A DNA stretch of 39,791 nt from Ignavibacteria bacterium UBA2360 (GCA_002344125.1 DDTQ01000005.1:1-39791); one strand, 5' to 3'. Counted from the first letter of the stretch, positions 14,827 to 22,404 are shown. Program-made: numbers and translations. The notes: generated by a model not told the origin, from the letters alone.

Positions 14827-15846
14827 ATGAATAACATTGTTACAACGCTAAAAGAAATTCTTGCAATAGATTCACCAACCGGCTATACCATTGAAGTCAC
14901 AAACCACCTTGAAAAATTATTTTCAGGAATGGATGTGATAAGTACAAAAACCAATAAGGGCTCATTGCTTGTGAGTTTTGTAAAGGATCCTGAATTAATT
15001 GTAACGGGACATATTGATACACTTGGAGCGATGGTTAAGGAAATAAAGGATGACGGTACTTTAGAGATAACCCGTATAGGCGGACTTGAGCTGAATTCAT
15101 TTGAGGGCGAGTATGTTACAGTCCGTAATTTTAAGGGTGAGTTGTTCCGTGGAACATTTTTGCTTAACAATCCGGCAAGCCATGTAAACAAAAAGCTTGG
15201 TGAAACCAAGCGAAGCACTGATAATATGTCGATAAGGCTTGATGAGCTGGTCAGATCAGCCGAGGATGTGATAAAGTTTGGAATAAGCGTTGGTGATTTT
15301 GTCTTTTATGATACCAGGTTTGAGTACACCAAAAGCGGGTTTGTAAAAAGCCGCTTCCTGGATGATAAGGCATGCGCCGCTGTTATGATTGAGCTTATAA
15401 AAGAATATGCCGCTTCGGGCAGCAAGCCGAATGCTGGATTTTATTTTTCCAATTACGAAGAAGTCGGGCATGGAGGATGTGCAGGAATTCCTGATTCCGC
15501 AAAGGAATTGCTGGTGCTTGATATGGCTGTAATAGGTGAAGGCTGCGCCGGGAAGGAAGATAAGCTCTCAATTTGCGTTAAAGACTCAAGCGGACCGTAT
15601 GACTTTACGGTTACCAATAAACTGCGCGAGCTTGCAATTAAGCATAAAATAGACTATGTGACTGATATTTACCCGTATTACGGCTCAGATGGTTCCGCGG
15701 CATTAGCTGCCGGATATGATGTGCGGGTGGGTTTAATAGGTCCTGGTGTATCAGCATCTCACGGGGTTGAGCGTACCCATATTAAGGCAATTGAAGAAAC
15801 ATACAAATTAACTAAAGCCTACATAGATATATTTTCAACAAACTAA
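14827..15846 (+). CDS. M42 family metallopeptidase (glutamyl aminopeptidase-like)
   Basis: A 339-residue cytoplasmic di-metal aminopeptidase of the M42 (FrvX/PepA-like) family, expected to form a tetrahedral dodecamer that trims peptides from the N-terminus. Metal and catalytic motifs are visible: VTGHIDTLG (His ligand and Asp), SRFLDDKACAA (bridging Asp), NYEEVGHGG (catalytic Glu and Glu ligand), VLDMAVIG (Asp) and SHGVERTH (final His). A PDZ-like insertion occupies the normal position (about 80-150). The start is an ATG at 14827. No close partner; the previous gene is 60 bases away across a short repeat. Peptide specificity cannot be inferred. Confidence 0.9.
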   Translation: MNNIVTTLKEILAIDSPTGYTIEVTNHLEKLFSGMDVISTKTNKGSLLVSFVKDPELIVTGHIDTLGAMVKEIKDDGTLEITRIGGLELNSFEGEYVTVRNFKGELFRGTFLLNNPASHVNKKLGETKRSTDNMSIRLDELVRSAEDVIKFGISVGDFVFYDTRFEYTKSGFVKSRFLDDKACAAVMIELIKEYAASGSKPNAGFYFSNYEEVGHGGCAGIPDSAKELLVLDMAVIGEGCAGKEDKLSICVKDSSGPYDFTVTNKLRELAIKHKIDYVTDIYPYYGSDGSAALAAGYDVRVGLIGPGVSASHGVERTHIKAIEETYKLTKAYIDIFSTN

Positions 15847-16002
15847 AAGAGTATTAATAAATTAAATATAATCATTGCTTTAGGATATTAGTAAGAACAA
15901 TTATTTTGTAGGTGTATTATATTTGTATGTAAATCAACAAAAAAATAACCCTTCGAACGCAATTTCATCCATACTGTCAAGAGCAGTTTCAATTAGCCAA
16001 TT

Positions 16003-16034
16003 ATTTTGAAAAATTTCAACCCGTTTTTCAAAAT
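16003..16034 (+). promoter_or_regulatory. leader stem-loop before Cys-rich lipoprotein
   Basis: ATTTTGAAAAA and TTTTTCAAAAT form a perfect 11-bp inverted repeat around a 10-base loop. It ends 28 bases before the ATG at 16063 and 16 bases before its Shine-Dalgarno sequence. It could be an operator or a 5' leader hairpin. No T-run follows. Confidence 0.5.
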
Positions 16035-16050
16035 ATTGATTTAAATATGA

Positions 16051-16056
16051 AAGGAG
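16051..16056 (+). promoter_or_regulatory. Shine-Dalgarno site of the Cys-rich lipoprotein gene
   Basis: AAGGAG lies six bases before the ATG at 16063. It supports this small gene as genuine. Confidence 0.8.
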
Positions 16057-16062
16057 AATTTA

Positions 16063-16383
16063 ATGAAAACCATTTTTGTTATATTATCTCTTTCAGGTAT
16101 TATTTTCCTAATTCAAAGCTGCAGTGAACAGATTACAGATAAGTCATTAATAACTAACAGCATAAATGTAAAAAATGCAAGTCTATTTAAGTGTTGTAAT
16201 CTTGGAAGACCAGAAGAATGCAGTGAAAATGAAAAAAGATCGCTGTTAACCGATATTGGAGACATCATGATTAGTTGTGAATGTTGTCAAGAAGTTTGGG
16301 ATTATTACGGAGGTGTATTGCCTCCGGGTAACGAAATACCGCATACAATACTTGGCGTTTATGTATGCATTCCTCATGAATAG
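16063..16383 (+). CDS. small cysteine-rich lipoprotein, function unknown
   Basis: A 106-residue protein with a signal peptide and lipobox LIQSC that puts the lipidated Cys at about residue 20. The mature part has seven further Cys in the pattern CC-x7-C ... C-x-CC ... C (CCNLGRPEEC, SCECCQEVW, VYVC). That is dense for a periplasmic protein and suggests disulfides or metal binding. I do not recognise the family. A strong ribosome binding site and an upstream stem-loop support expression. Its stop codon overlaps the ribosome binding site of the following T9SS gene, so the two are translationally linked. It may be a periplasmic partner of that protein, which is inference. Confidence 0.75.
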   Translation: MKTIFVILSLSGIIFLIQSCSEQITDKSLITNSINVKNASLFKCCNLGRPEECSENEKRSLLTDIGDIMISCECCQEVWDYYGGVLPPGNEIPHTILGVYVCIPHE

Positions 16384-16387
16384 GAGG
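16382..16387 (+). promoter_or_regulatory. Shine-Dalgarno overlapping a stop codon
   Basis: AGGAGG shares bases with the TAG stop (16381-16383) of the lipoprotein gene and lies six bases before the ATG at 16394. This fixes the start of the T9SS gene and implies translational coupling. Confidence 0.8.
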
Positions 16388-16393
16388 ATGACC

Positions 16394-17650
16394 ATGATTA
16401 ACAAATTAATTACAGCTCTTCTTTTTTATTTGTTATTATCATTCAGTTTATTTTCACAGTGGCAAATTTTTAATGTTGGCTCAACAATTAATCTCAAGGA
16501 TGTATCGGTTGTTAATACTAACATAATTTGGGTTTGCGGTGAGACTTCGTCAGTATATTTTACGAACGATGGCGGTGTAAATTGGGTGCAGATAAATAAT
16601 AATTTGCAAAAACTTGACCTTGACAAAATTATTGCTCTTGACTCAAATATTGCCTGGGTAACATCAGATTCCGCAATTTTTAAAACAACGAACAGGGGTG
16701 TTTCATGGGTAAGGCAATATCATTACCCCGGATTACATATAAATAAAATTCACTTTTTCAATGCTAATACAGGCTATTTATTTGTTGATAATTCTGTAAG
16801 CAATGATTCAGTAAATTTTTATATTACACGCAATGGTGGTTTAGATTGGGTTAAATCTGTTAACAGGCCAGTATTGCCATACAGCTTTTTTATCCGCGAT
16901 AACGGACCAAGCCATATAGACAGTAATTTTATTTATTTTTTTGCTGAGCAAAACGCTTTAAGTAATTCAAAATTTTATAAGCTTACAGGCGGACTGAATA
17001 ATACTTGGACATCATATCTTGTCAGCGCATGCCAGTGTGATATAGCAGCATTTAAAAATCCTAATAATGGAATTGCTGTTGATGGTTTTAAAATTCTATC
17101 GACATCTAATGGCGGAGCAAACTGGTCAATTTTATCATCAAGCAGTGTTCCCGGTTCTATGGATTTAACTTTAGTACCTAATTCAAATATGGTTATACAA
17201 AACTCAGTTATGGCTTCAAGAATTTCATATGATTTTGGCGTTACATTGGAGCCTGTTAGAAATTTCAGCTACCTGTATTATGGCGATGCTAAAGATTCAC
17301 AAAGTGTTTGGCTGGCTGCTACTAACGGAAGATTGCTAAAATATAATTTTGCATATATAGGTATTAATCAAATCAGCAGTGAAATTCCAGATAGATTCAT
17401 GCTTTTTCAAAATTATCCAAATCCGTTCAACCCGGAAACAAATATAAAATTTGAGCTATCGGAAGCAGGGTTAGTGACATTTAGGATTTATGATGTTAAC
17501 GGAAGGGAAGTATATAATTTAAGTGAAAATCATTCAGCCGGCATATATAACTTGAATTACAATGCTGAAAAGCTTTCAAGCGGGGTATATTATTATTCAG
17601 CTGAATTTAACGGTAAACGGGAAGTAAGGAAAATGATTGTACTTAAATAG
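16394..17650 (+). CDS. T9SS-sorted YCF48-type beta-propeller protein
   Basis: A 418-residue secreted protein. The signal peptide (INKLITALLFYLLLSFSLFSQ) is followed by YCF48/BNR-like propeller blades (TNDGGVNWVQI, TTNRGVSWVRQ, TRNGGLDWVKS, TSNGGANWSIL). The type IX sorting domain comes last (LFQNYPNPFNPETNIKFEL, IYDVNGREVYNL, SSGVYYYSAEF, RKMIVLK). The frame is open back to 16277, but that part overlaps the lipoprotein gene and lacks a signal peptide; the ATG at 16394 with AGGAGG six bases upstream is chosen (an ATG at 16388 is too close to that site). The protein is probably exported with its lipoprotein neighbour. The ligand is unknown. Confidence 0.86.
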   Translation: MINKLITALLFYLLLSFSLFSQWQIFNVGSTINLKDVSVVNTNIIWVCGETSSVYFTNDGGVNWVQINNNLQKLDLDKIIALDSNIAWVTSDSAIFKTTNRGVSWVRQYHYPGLHINKIHFFNANTGYLFVDNSVSNDSVNFYITRNGGLDWVKSVNRPVLPYSFFIRDNGPSHIDSNFIYFFAEQNALSNSKFYKLTGGLNNTWTSYLVSACQCDIAAFKNPNNGIAVDGFKILSTSNGGANWSILSSSSVPGSMDLTLVPNSNMVIQNSVMASRISYDFGVTLEPVRNFSYLYYGDAKDSQSVWLAATNGRLLKYNFAYIGINQISSEIPDRFMLFQNYPNPFNPETNIKFELSEAGLVTFRIYDVNGREVYNLSENHSAGIYNLNYNAEKLSSGVYYYSAEFNGKREVRKMIVLK

Positions 17651-17682
17651 TTTACTCCTATAACATGATTTTATTATTTTAT

Positions 17683-17708
17683 GGCAGGTTTTAAACCTGC
17701 CTTTTTTG
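17683..17708 (+). terminator. rho-independent terminator
   Basis: GGCAGGTTT and AAACCTGCC (one central T) form a 9-bp stem followed by six T residues, about 30 bases after the T9SS gene stop. This is a classic intrinsic terminator and separates that transcript from rarA. Confidence 0.9.
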
Positions 17709-17729
17709 TTTGTACTATTATAGCTAAAA

Positions 17730-19085
17730 TTGCCTTATAAAATACAAAATTTGGATCTCTTCGGAAACGAAAATACAACTAAGCAGAACACAAAGTCACA
17801 GGTGAAATTCCAGCCGCTGGCGGAGCGTATGCGCCCCAAAACGCTTGATGATTTTGCGGGGCAAAAGCATCTCATAGGTGAAGGCAAGCCTATAAGAAAA
17901 ATGATAGAGAACAATAATGTGTTCTCGATGGTATTTTGGGGTCCACCGGGTGTTGGCAAAACCACGCTTGCGCTCATAATAGCAAATAGTGTGAATGCGG
18001 AGTTCATTCAGCTTTCCGCGGTATCATCGGGAGTTAAAGATGTGCGGGCAGCGATTGAAAAGGCTGAAATTAACCAGAAACACCTTTCACGTAAGACGAT
18101 ATTATTTATAGATGAAATTCACCGCTTCAATAAAGCGCAGCAGGATTCACTGCTGCATTCAGTTGAAAGCGGAGTGATAACATTAATTGGTGCAACTACG
18201 GAAAATCCATCATTTGAGGTTATCTCACCTTTGCTTTCAAGATGCAGGGTGTATGTACTCGAAGATCTTTCCGAAGATGAGCTCATGCTGCTTGCTGATA
18301 ACGCGCTGACAAAAGATGCGGAGCTTAAGGATCTGAAAATTGATATTCAGGATAAAAAACTGCTGCTGCAGTTTTCAGGCGGTGATGCCAGAAGGCTGTT
18401 AAACGGACTTGACCTCGCGGTAAGATCAACCCCGCCTGAGGCAAATGGAATAATAAACATCACCAATGATGTTTTAAAGGAAGCATACCAGAAGAATTAT
18501 ATAAGGTATGATAAAGACGCTGAGGAACATTACAATATTATATCGGCATTTATAAAAAGCATCAGGGGCAGCGACCCTGATGCGGCGGTCTATTGGCTTG
18601 CAAGGATGCTGAAAGGCGGCGAGGAGCCGAAGTTCATAGCGCGCAGGATGGTTGTGCTCGCATCGGAGGATATTGGCAATGCAGATCCCTACGGTCTGAC
18701 TATGGCTACATCAGCGTTTACCGCGATTGATTACATAGGCATGCCCGAAGCGCAGCTTGTGCTTGCGCAGGCTGCAATATACTTGGCCAGCGCGCCGAAA
18801 AGTAATGCATCGTACCGCGCAATTATGAGCGCAAAGGAAGATGTTGAATTGACAGGTGAGCTGGGAGTTCCATTGCACCTTCGTAATGCCCCAACCAAGC
18901 TGATGAAGAGCCTTGGCTACGGGAAGGAATATAAATACTCCCATGATTACGAGGGTCATTTTACCGAACAGCAATACCTCCCTGAAGAGTTGAAAGATAA
19001 AGTGTATTACAAACCAACGGGAATTGGCGAAGAAGCTAAAATACTTGAACGCCTGAAAAACTGGTGGAAAAATAAAAAGAGATAA
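17730..19085 (+). CDS. rarA: replication-associated recombination protein A (AAA+ ATPase)
   Basis: A 451-residue clamp-loader-like AAA+ ATPase (RarA/MgsA, related to eukaryotic WRNIP1) that acts at stalled replication forks. Motifs: PLAERMRPKTLDDFAGQKHL at the N-terminus, Walker A GPPGVGKTT (71-79), Walker B FIDEIHRFNKAQQD, sensor 1 GATTENPSFEV and the arginine-finger region LLSRCRVY. Sensor 2 (GGDARRLLN) and the C-terminal tetramerisation domain (RRMVVLASEDIGNADP, AQAAIYLASAPKSN) follow. The first Met inside the frame (34) lies within the conserved motif, so the start is TTG at 17730. The residue 10-12 stretch LFG fits the family's usual N-terminal LF motif. The assignment is firm. Confidence 0.95.
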   Translation: MPYKIQNLDLFGNENTTKQNTKSQVKFQPLAERMRPKTLDDFAGQKHLIGEGKPIRKMIENNNVFSMVFWGPPGVGKTTLALIIANSVNAEFIQLSAVSSGVKDVRAAIEKAEINQKHLSRKTILFIDEIHRFNKAQQDSLLHSVESGVITLIGATTENPSFEVISPLLSRCRVYVLEDLSEDELMLLADNALTKDAELKDLKIDIQDKKLLLQFSGGDARRLLNGLDLAVRSTPPEANGIINITNDVLKEAYQKNYIRYDKDAEEHYNIISAFIKSIRGSDPDAAVYWLARMLKGGEEPKFIARRMVVLASEDIGNADPYGLTMATSAFTAIDYIGMPEAQLVLAQAAIYLASAPKSNASYRAIMSAKEDVELTGELGVPLHLRNAPTKLMKSLGYGKEYKYSHDYEGHFTEQQYLPEELKDKVYYKPTGIGEEAKILERLKNWWKNKKR

Positions 19086-19113
19086 AAAATAAAAGAGATA
19101 AAAAGACTGTATT

Positions 19114-20046
19114 ATGATAACGCTGGAAACAAAAAAAAGGAAACCTGAATATGCAATCGGTATCGATCTTGGCGGGACGTATATTAAATCAGCCATTGTT
19201 GATTCCAAAGGAAAGATCATAAAACACTACAAGACCGAAACGTATTCGGAGATTTCGCCAAAGAAGGTTTTGAGTCAGATTGAAAAGTGTATAGACTTCC
19301 TGAAGAAGGATTTTAAGAAGGAGATTGTTGGGATCGGGATAGGCGCTCCGGGAATTGTAACAAATGGTGTAATGAAGTATCCACCGAACTTTAAAGGATG
19401 GAAGGAAGTGAATTTAGCGAAGCATTTTTCGAAGAAATATAGAACCGAGACAATTGCGGATAATGACGCAAATTGCGCGGGTCTTGCGGAACTGAGATTC
19501 GGGCATGGCGCAAAATTCAAAAATTTCATTTTTCTAACGCTTGGCACAGGTGTTGGCGGCGCAATGATAATTGACGGCAGACTTTACAGGGGTGAGCAAA
19601 ACGGCGCGGGTGAGTTTGGTATGATGACGATCAACTATAACGGTCCATTATGCCTTGGCGGCAACCGCGGTTCAATTGAAGCGCATATCGGCAGGAATTA
19701 TTTTCTTGAACAGAACAAAAAGGATATTAATAAGCTTGGGAAAGATGTTGATCTTGCGGATATAAGCGGGTTTGCGGTAAAGGGTAACAAGACTGCAAAA
19801 AAATTGTTAAATTTGTACGGATTTTACCTTGGGGTGGCAATAACAAATTATTTCAACTTGATGGACGTTCGCACGGCAATACTGGGCGGTGGAATATCGA
19901 ATGCTTATAAGTGCTTTATTGGTGAGCTTAACAAAACTATCAAACAAAGAAGTATAAAAACGATAAGGAATAAATTCAGAGTTTTACGTTCAACAATCAA
20001 TAATAATGCCGGTGTACTTGGCGCAGCGGCTTTGATATTTGAATAA
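19114..20046 (+). CDS. ROK family sugar kinase lacking the zinc motif
   Basis: A 310-residue ASKHA-fold kinase of the ROK family, probably phosphorylating glucose or another hexose in the cytoplasm. The ATP phosphate motif GIDLGGTYIKSA (16-27), the catalytic Asp in ADNDANCAG (about 110) and LGTGVGGAMIIDG are clear. The usual ROK zinc site, a His in GEFGHM followed by CxCGxxGCxE, is degraded here to GEFGMM and CLGGNRGSIE: the His and two of three Cys are gone, while the substrate Glu is kept. This suggests a zinc-free subgroup. It follows rarA by 28 bases across a short A-rich duplication. The sugar is unknown; a glucokinase role is the first guess. Confidence 0.87.
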   Translation: MITLETKKRKPEYAIGIDLGGTYIKSAIVDSKGKIIKHYKTETYSEISPKKVLSQIEKCIDFLKKDFKKEIVGIGIGAPGIVTNGVMKYPPNFKGWKEVNLAKHFSKKYRTETIADNDANCAGLAELRFGHGAKFKNFIFLTLGTGVGGAMIIDGRLYRGEQNGAGEFGMMTINYNGPLCLGGNRGSIEAHIGRNYFLEQNKKDINKLGKDVDLADISGFAVKGNKTAKKLLNLYGFYLGVAITNYFNLMDVRTAILGGGISNAYKCFIGELNKTIKQRSIKTIRNKFRVLRSTINNNAGVLGAAALIFE

Positions 20047-20076
20047 ATATTTTGAAATTCGTTTGTAAAGTAACAC

Positions 20077-20116
20077 ACCCCTTCCGCTTCGCCCCCTCCC
20101 CTCTCAAGAGGGGAAT
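20077..20116. repeat. C-rich dispersed repeat with CCCCTCT hairpin
   Basis: ACACCCCTTCCGCTTCGCCC leads into CCCCTCT-CA-AGAGGGG, a 7-bp perfect stem, between the ROK kinase and crotonase genes. Related C-rich words occur near 24693-24736 and at 39761-39791. Confidence 0.6.
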
Positions 20117-20154
20117 TAAAAATAAATTAAATTCTTAAACTTATAGCTAATTTT

Positions 20155-20919
20155 ATGGGATTAAAAAACATACTGTATAAAGTTGAAGGCGGCATTGCTG
20201 AAATTGTACTTAACCGCCCTGAGAAAATGAATTCACTTGATGAAGAACTTATTCATGACCTTGGTGATATGCTGAGGGATTTTTCTGTGAACGAGGAAGT
20301 TAAGGTTGTGGTAATTTCAGGGGCAGCAGGTAATTTTTGTTCAGGGTTGTACCTTGATTACCTGCAGAAGATCTCGGAATACGATATCCTGCAGAACAAG
20401 GATGATTCCCGTAAATTCAAAAATATGCTGCTGAATGTGTACAACTGCTCAAAACCGGTAATAGCCAAAGTGCAGGGGTACTGCCTTGCAGGCGGCTGCG
20501 GGATAGCATCGGCATGTGATATTATTATAGCGGATGAGTCAGCGAAATTCGGTTATACCGAAGTTAAGATAGGGTTTATCCCGGCAATTGTTATGTTGTT
20601 TTTGCTAAAACGCGTAACGGAATCACATGCAAAAGACCTTTTGCTTACCGCCAGAATGATAAATGCAGATGAGGCGTATAGAATGGGATTCATTAATCAT
20701 TTTGTACACTCCACAGAGCTTGACGAAAAAGTGAATGAAGTATGCCGGATGCTGATGAAGAACTCGGGAACATCGCTGAAGCTGACCAAGGAAATGTTTA
20801 CCAATATCAGCGGAATGGATTTTGATAAAGCGCTTGAATATGCGTGTGACCTGAATGCAGTTACAAGGATGACTCCCGATTGTAAGAATGGGGTAGCGAA
20901 ATTTTTGAGTAAAGCGTGA
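20155..20919 (+). CDS. enoyl-CoA hydratase/isomerase (crotonase) family
   Basis: A 254-residue crotonase-fold enzyme. The oxyanion-hole segments are FCSGLYLDYL and CLAGGCGIASACDI, and the first catalytic acid is in FGYTEVKIGFIPA. The second acid position of classical hydratases appears to be Asp (HAKDLLLTAR). The LAGGCG...TEVKIGFIPA spelling resembles methylglutaconyl-CoA hydratase-like members more than short-chain beta-oxidation enzymes, which would fit an acyl-CoA carboxyltransferase gene 4 kb downstream, but this is inference. It starts at an ATG at 20155 and is followed by a 26-bp tandem repeat. The exact substrate is undetermined. Confidence 0.86.
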   Translation: MGLKNILYKVEGGIAEIVLNRPEKMNSLDEELIHDLGDMLRDFSVNEEVKVVVISGAAGNFCSGLYLDYLQKISEYDILQNKDDSRKFKNMLLNVYNCSKPVIAKVQGYCLAGGCGIASACDIIIADESAKFGYTEVKIGFIPAIVMLFLLKRVTESHAKDLLLTARMINADEAYRMGFINHFVHSTELDEKVNEVCRMLMKNSGTSLKLTKEMFTNISGMDFDKALEYACDLNAVTRMTPDCKNGVAKFLSKA

Positions 20920-20980
20920 ACCTTGATTTGCATGATTAAAGGATTACCTTGATTTGCGTGATTAAAGGATTACCTTGATT
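20920..20980. repeat. 26-bp tandem repeat, about 2.3 units
   Basis: Units start ACCTTGATTTG and end AAAGGATT, at 20920-20945 and 20946-20971, with one substitution, followed by a nine-base partial unit. The array begins at the crotonase stop codon and reaches 50 bases before the DUF2461 gene. Confidence 0.88.
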
Positions 20981-21031
20981 GAAGAAAAGCTTGACAGATA
21001 TATTTAGTGTAATTTTTAAAAATATCAAACA

Positions 21032-21697
21032 ATGTTACACAAAAGTACAATAGATTTTTTAAAGAAGCTTAAGAAGAATAATAACCGTGACTGGTTCAAT
21101 GCGAACAAGAAGTTATACGAAGACGCGAGGTATGAATTTGAAGTGTTTGTGTTTGAGCTGATACAGAAAATCGCGGAGTTTGACGAAACAGTTTCAGGGC
21201 TTGAGCCCAAGGATTGCATGTTCAGGATATACAAGGATGTGAGGTTTTCTAAGGATAAGACTCCTTACAAGACAAATTTTGGCGCGGCAATAAACCGGGG
21301 AGGCAGGAAACTTTCTATAGCGGGGTATTATTTGCATATAAGTCCGGATGAATATTTTTTGGGCAGCGGGCTTTATATGCCGGCGCCGGATAAACTGCTT
21401 GCTGTGAGGGAAAGTATCGCGGTAAGATCTGCGAAATTCAAAAGCATAGTTGAAGGCAAGGAGTTTAAAAAAACATACGGTAAGCTGTGGAATGGTGATA
21501 CACTTAAAACTGTGCCGAAAGGATTCGATAAAGAACATCCAATGGCTGAATACCTGAAACTGAAGAGTTTTATTTGTGACCACACGGTGATGGAAGAAAA
21601 GGCGCTTTCGAAAAATTACGGTGATTATATAGCGAAGATATTTAAGACAGCGAAGCCGTTCAATGATTTTTTGAATGATGCGATAGGGGCGGGGTAG
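21032..21697 (+). CDS. DUF2461 (TIGR02453) family protein
   Basis: A 221-residue protein of the DUF2461 family, which has no agreed biochemical function. Recognisable stretches are FLKKLKKNNNRDWFNANKK at the start, PKDCMFRIYKDVRFSKDKTPYK (typical RI-RDVRFSKDKTPYK core) and GYYLHISPDEYFLGSGLYMP. The C-terminal half is helical and less conserved. The length is normal for the family. It is a probable cytoplasmic protein. The gene begins with an ATG and ends just before a cluster of strong hairpins facing a minus-strand gene. There are no co-transcribed partners that hint at its role. Confidence 0.9.
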   Translation: MLHKSTIDFLKKLKKNNNRDWFNANKKLYEDARYEFEVFVFELIQKIAEFDETVSGLEPKDCMFRIYKDVRFSKDKTPYKTNFGAAINRGGRKLSIAGYYLHISPDEYFLGSGLYMPAPDKLLAVRESIAVRSAKFKSIVEGKEFKKTYGKLWNGDTLKTVPKGFDKEHPMAEYLKLKSFICDHTVMEEKALSKNYGDYIAKIFKTAKPFNDFLNDAIGAG

Positions 21698-21717
21698 TTT
21701 TGTATTGCACTCATCAT

Positions 21718-21750
21718 ACTCATCCGATGACTTAGAGTCATCGGATGAGT
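21718..21750. repeat. perfect 15-bp hairpin
   Basis: ACTCATCCGATGACT and AGTCATCGGATGAGT pair perfectly around TAG, 20 bases after the DUF2461 stop. No T-run follows in either direction, so it is not a standard terminator. It may protect mRNA 3' ends or be a repeat of its own. Confidence 0.9.
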
Positions 21751-21758
21751 CATTGGTT

Positions 21759-21772
21759 TACATATCCACTTT
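21759..21772. repeat. 14-bp direct repeat, left copy
   Basis: TACATATCCACTTT, identical to 21905-21918. The two copies bracket a 132-base segment with three hairpins. The right copy encodes the last codons of the minus-strand gene, so the left copy looks like a duplicated target site. Confidence 0.85.
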
Positions 21773-21773
21773 G

Positions 21774-21799
21774 TGGCGTCAGGTCTTACGATCTGACGC
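21774..21799. repeat. GTGGCGTCAG hairpin element, copy 1
   Basis: GCGTCAGGT and ATCTGACGC form a nine-pair stem with one G-T around CTTACG. A sister sequence beginning with the same TGTGGCGTCAG lies at 32643. Confidence 0.8.
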
Positions 21800-21816
21800 G
21801 TTGAAACGATAAAAAA

Positions 21817-21895
21817 GATTCCCAAACCGGTCCGCCAAGGCGGATTGGGAATCAGGGATAAAATTGATAATTGAGATGTCCGCCTGCGCGGGCAT
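21817..21895. repeat. two-hairpin element, locus 2
   Basis: Hairpin A is GATTCCCAA ... TTGGGAATC (21817-21853) with an inner stem TCCGCC-AA-GGCGGA. Hairpin B is ATGTCCGC-CTGC-GCGGGCAT (21876-21895). The order and spacer resemble locus 1 at 10391-10462, with compensatory changes in both stems. Unlike locus 1, hairpin B has no T-run. Confidence 0.85.
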
Positions 21896-21903
21896 TCGTA
21901 TTG

Positions 21904-22404
21904 CTACATATCCACTTTAATAATAATCTGCTGAATTATTGTTCCCTTATCGTCAAAATCTTTGATAGAAGTATATGCTTTACCGTTCAGGTTATCTTTT
22001 ATGTAGCCAACAACAAGTACATCTGTAATTGTGCCGGTGATCGTCATATCTTTACCAGGTGAAGTGCTCATTAATAAGTTATCACCTTTTTGTGCAGCCA
22101 TTACAAAAACTCCAAAATAGCCTGTTTTGTTATCAGAGGTAAATACTTCTTTTGATTTGAGCGTGGTTTTATCTTCTTTTCTATCGTAGGTAATAGAATC
22201 TGTAGTGGTAATTTTGACGGTTACATTTGTGCCGATAAGACCGTTGAGTTTTTTGTAAGCCAAGTTCTCTTTTTTGGCGGGGAGCTCATCTGAATCATAA
22301 ATTTTATACATTTCATCGCAAAGTTTATCCAGGTCAAAACTTCCCGAAAATGCACTGTGAGAAAATAAGAAAACAAAAACAAGTAAAAATATAGAGTATT
22401 TCAT
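21904..22404 (-). CDS. small secreted protein of unknown function
   Basis: A 166-residue protein with a clean signal peptide (MKYSIFLLVFVFLFSHSAFSG). The mature part starts with a short acidic helical segment and continues as alternating polar and hydrophobic strands (TNVTVKITTTDSITYDRKED, DMTITGTITDVLVVGYIKDN), suggestive of a small beta barrel such as an OB fold. I do not recognise a family. It is likely periplasmic. It stands alone on the minus strand between plus-strand genes. Its last codons, up to the stop, lie in a 14-bp direct repeat whose other copy is at 21759, consistent with an insertion at the end of the gene that kept the protein's end intact. Confidence 0.75.
   Translation of the reverse strand: MKYSIFLLVFVFLFSHSAFSGSFDLDKLCDEMYKIYDSDELPAKKENLAYKKLNGLIGTNVTVKITTTDSITYDRKEDKTTLKSKEVFTSDNKTGYFGVFVMAAQKGDNLLMSTSPGKDMTITGTITDVLVVGYIKDNLNGKAYTSIKDFDDKGTIIQQIIIKVDM
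21905..21918. repeat. 14-bp direct repeat, right copy
   Basis: This copy of TACATATCCACTTT overlaps the final codons and stop of the minus-strand gene. Both copies would give the same last residues and a stop codon (TAG here, TAA at the left copy). Confidence 0.85.

Noticed and set aside
16277..16393. Upstream start for the second T9SS propeller gene
   Set aside because: It would overlap the lipoprotein gene in another frame and bury the signal peptide; AGGAGG before 16394 fits better.
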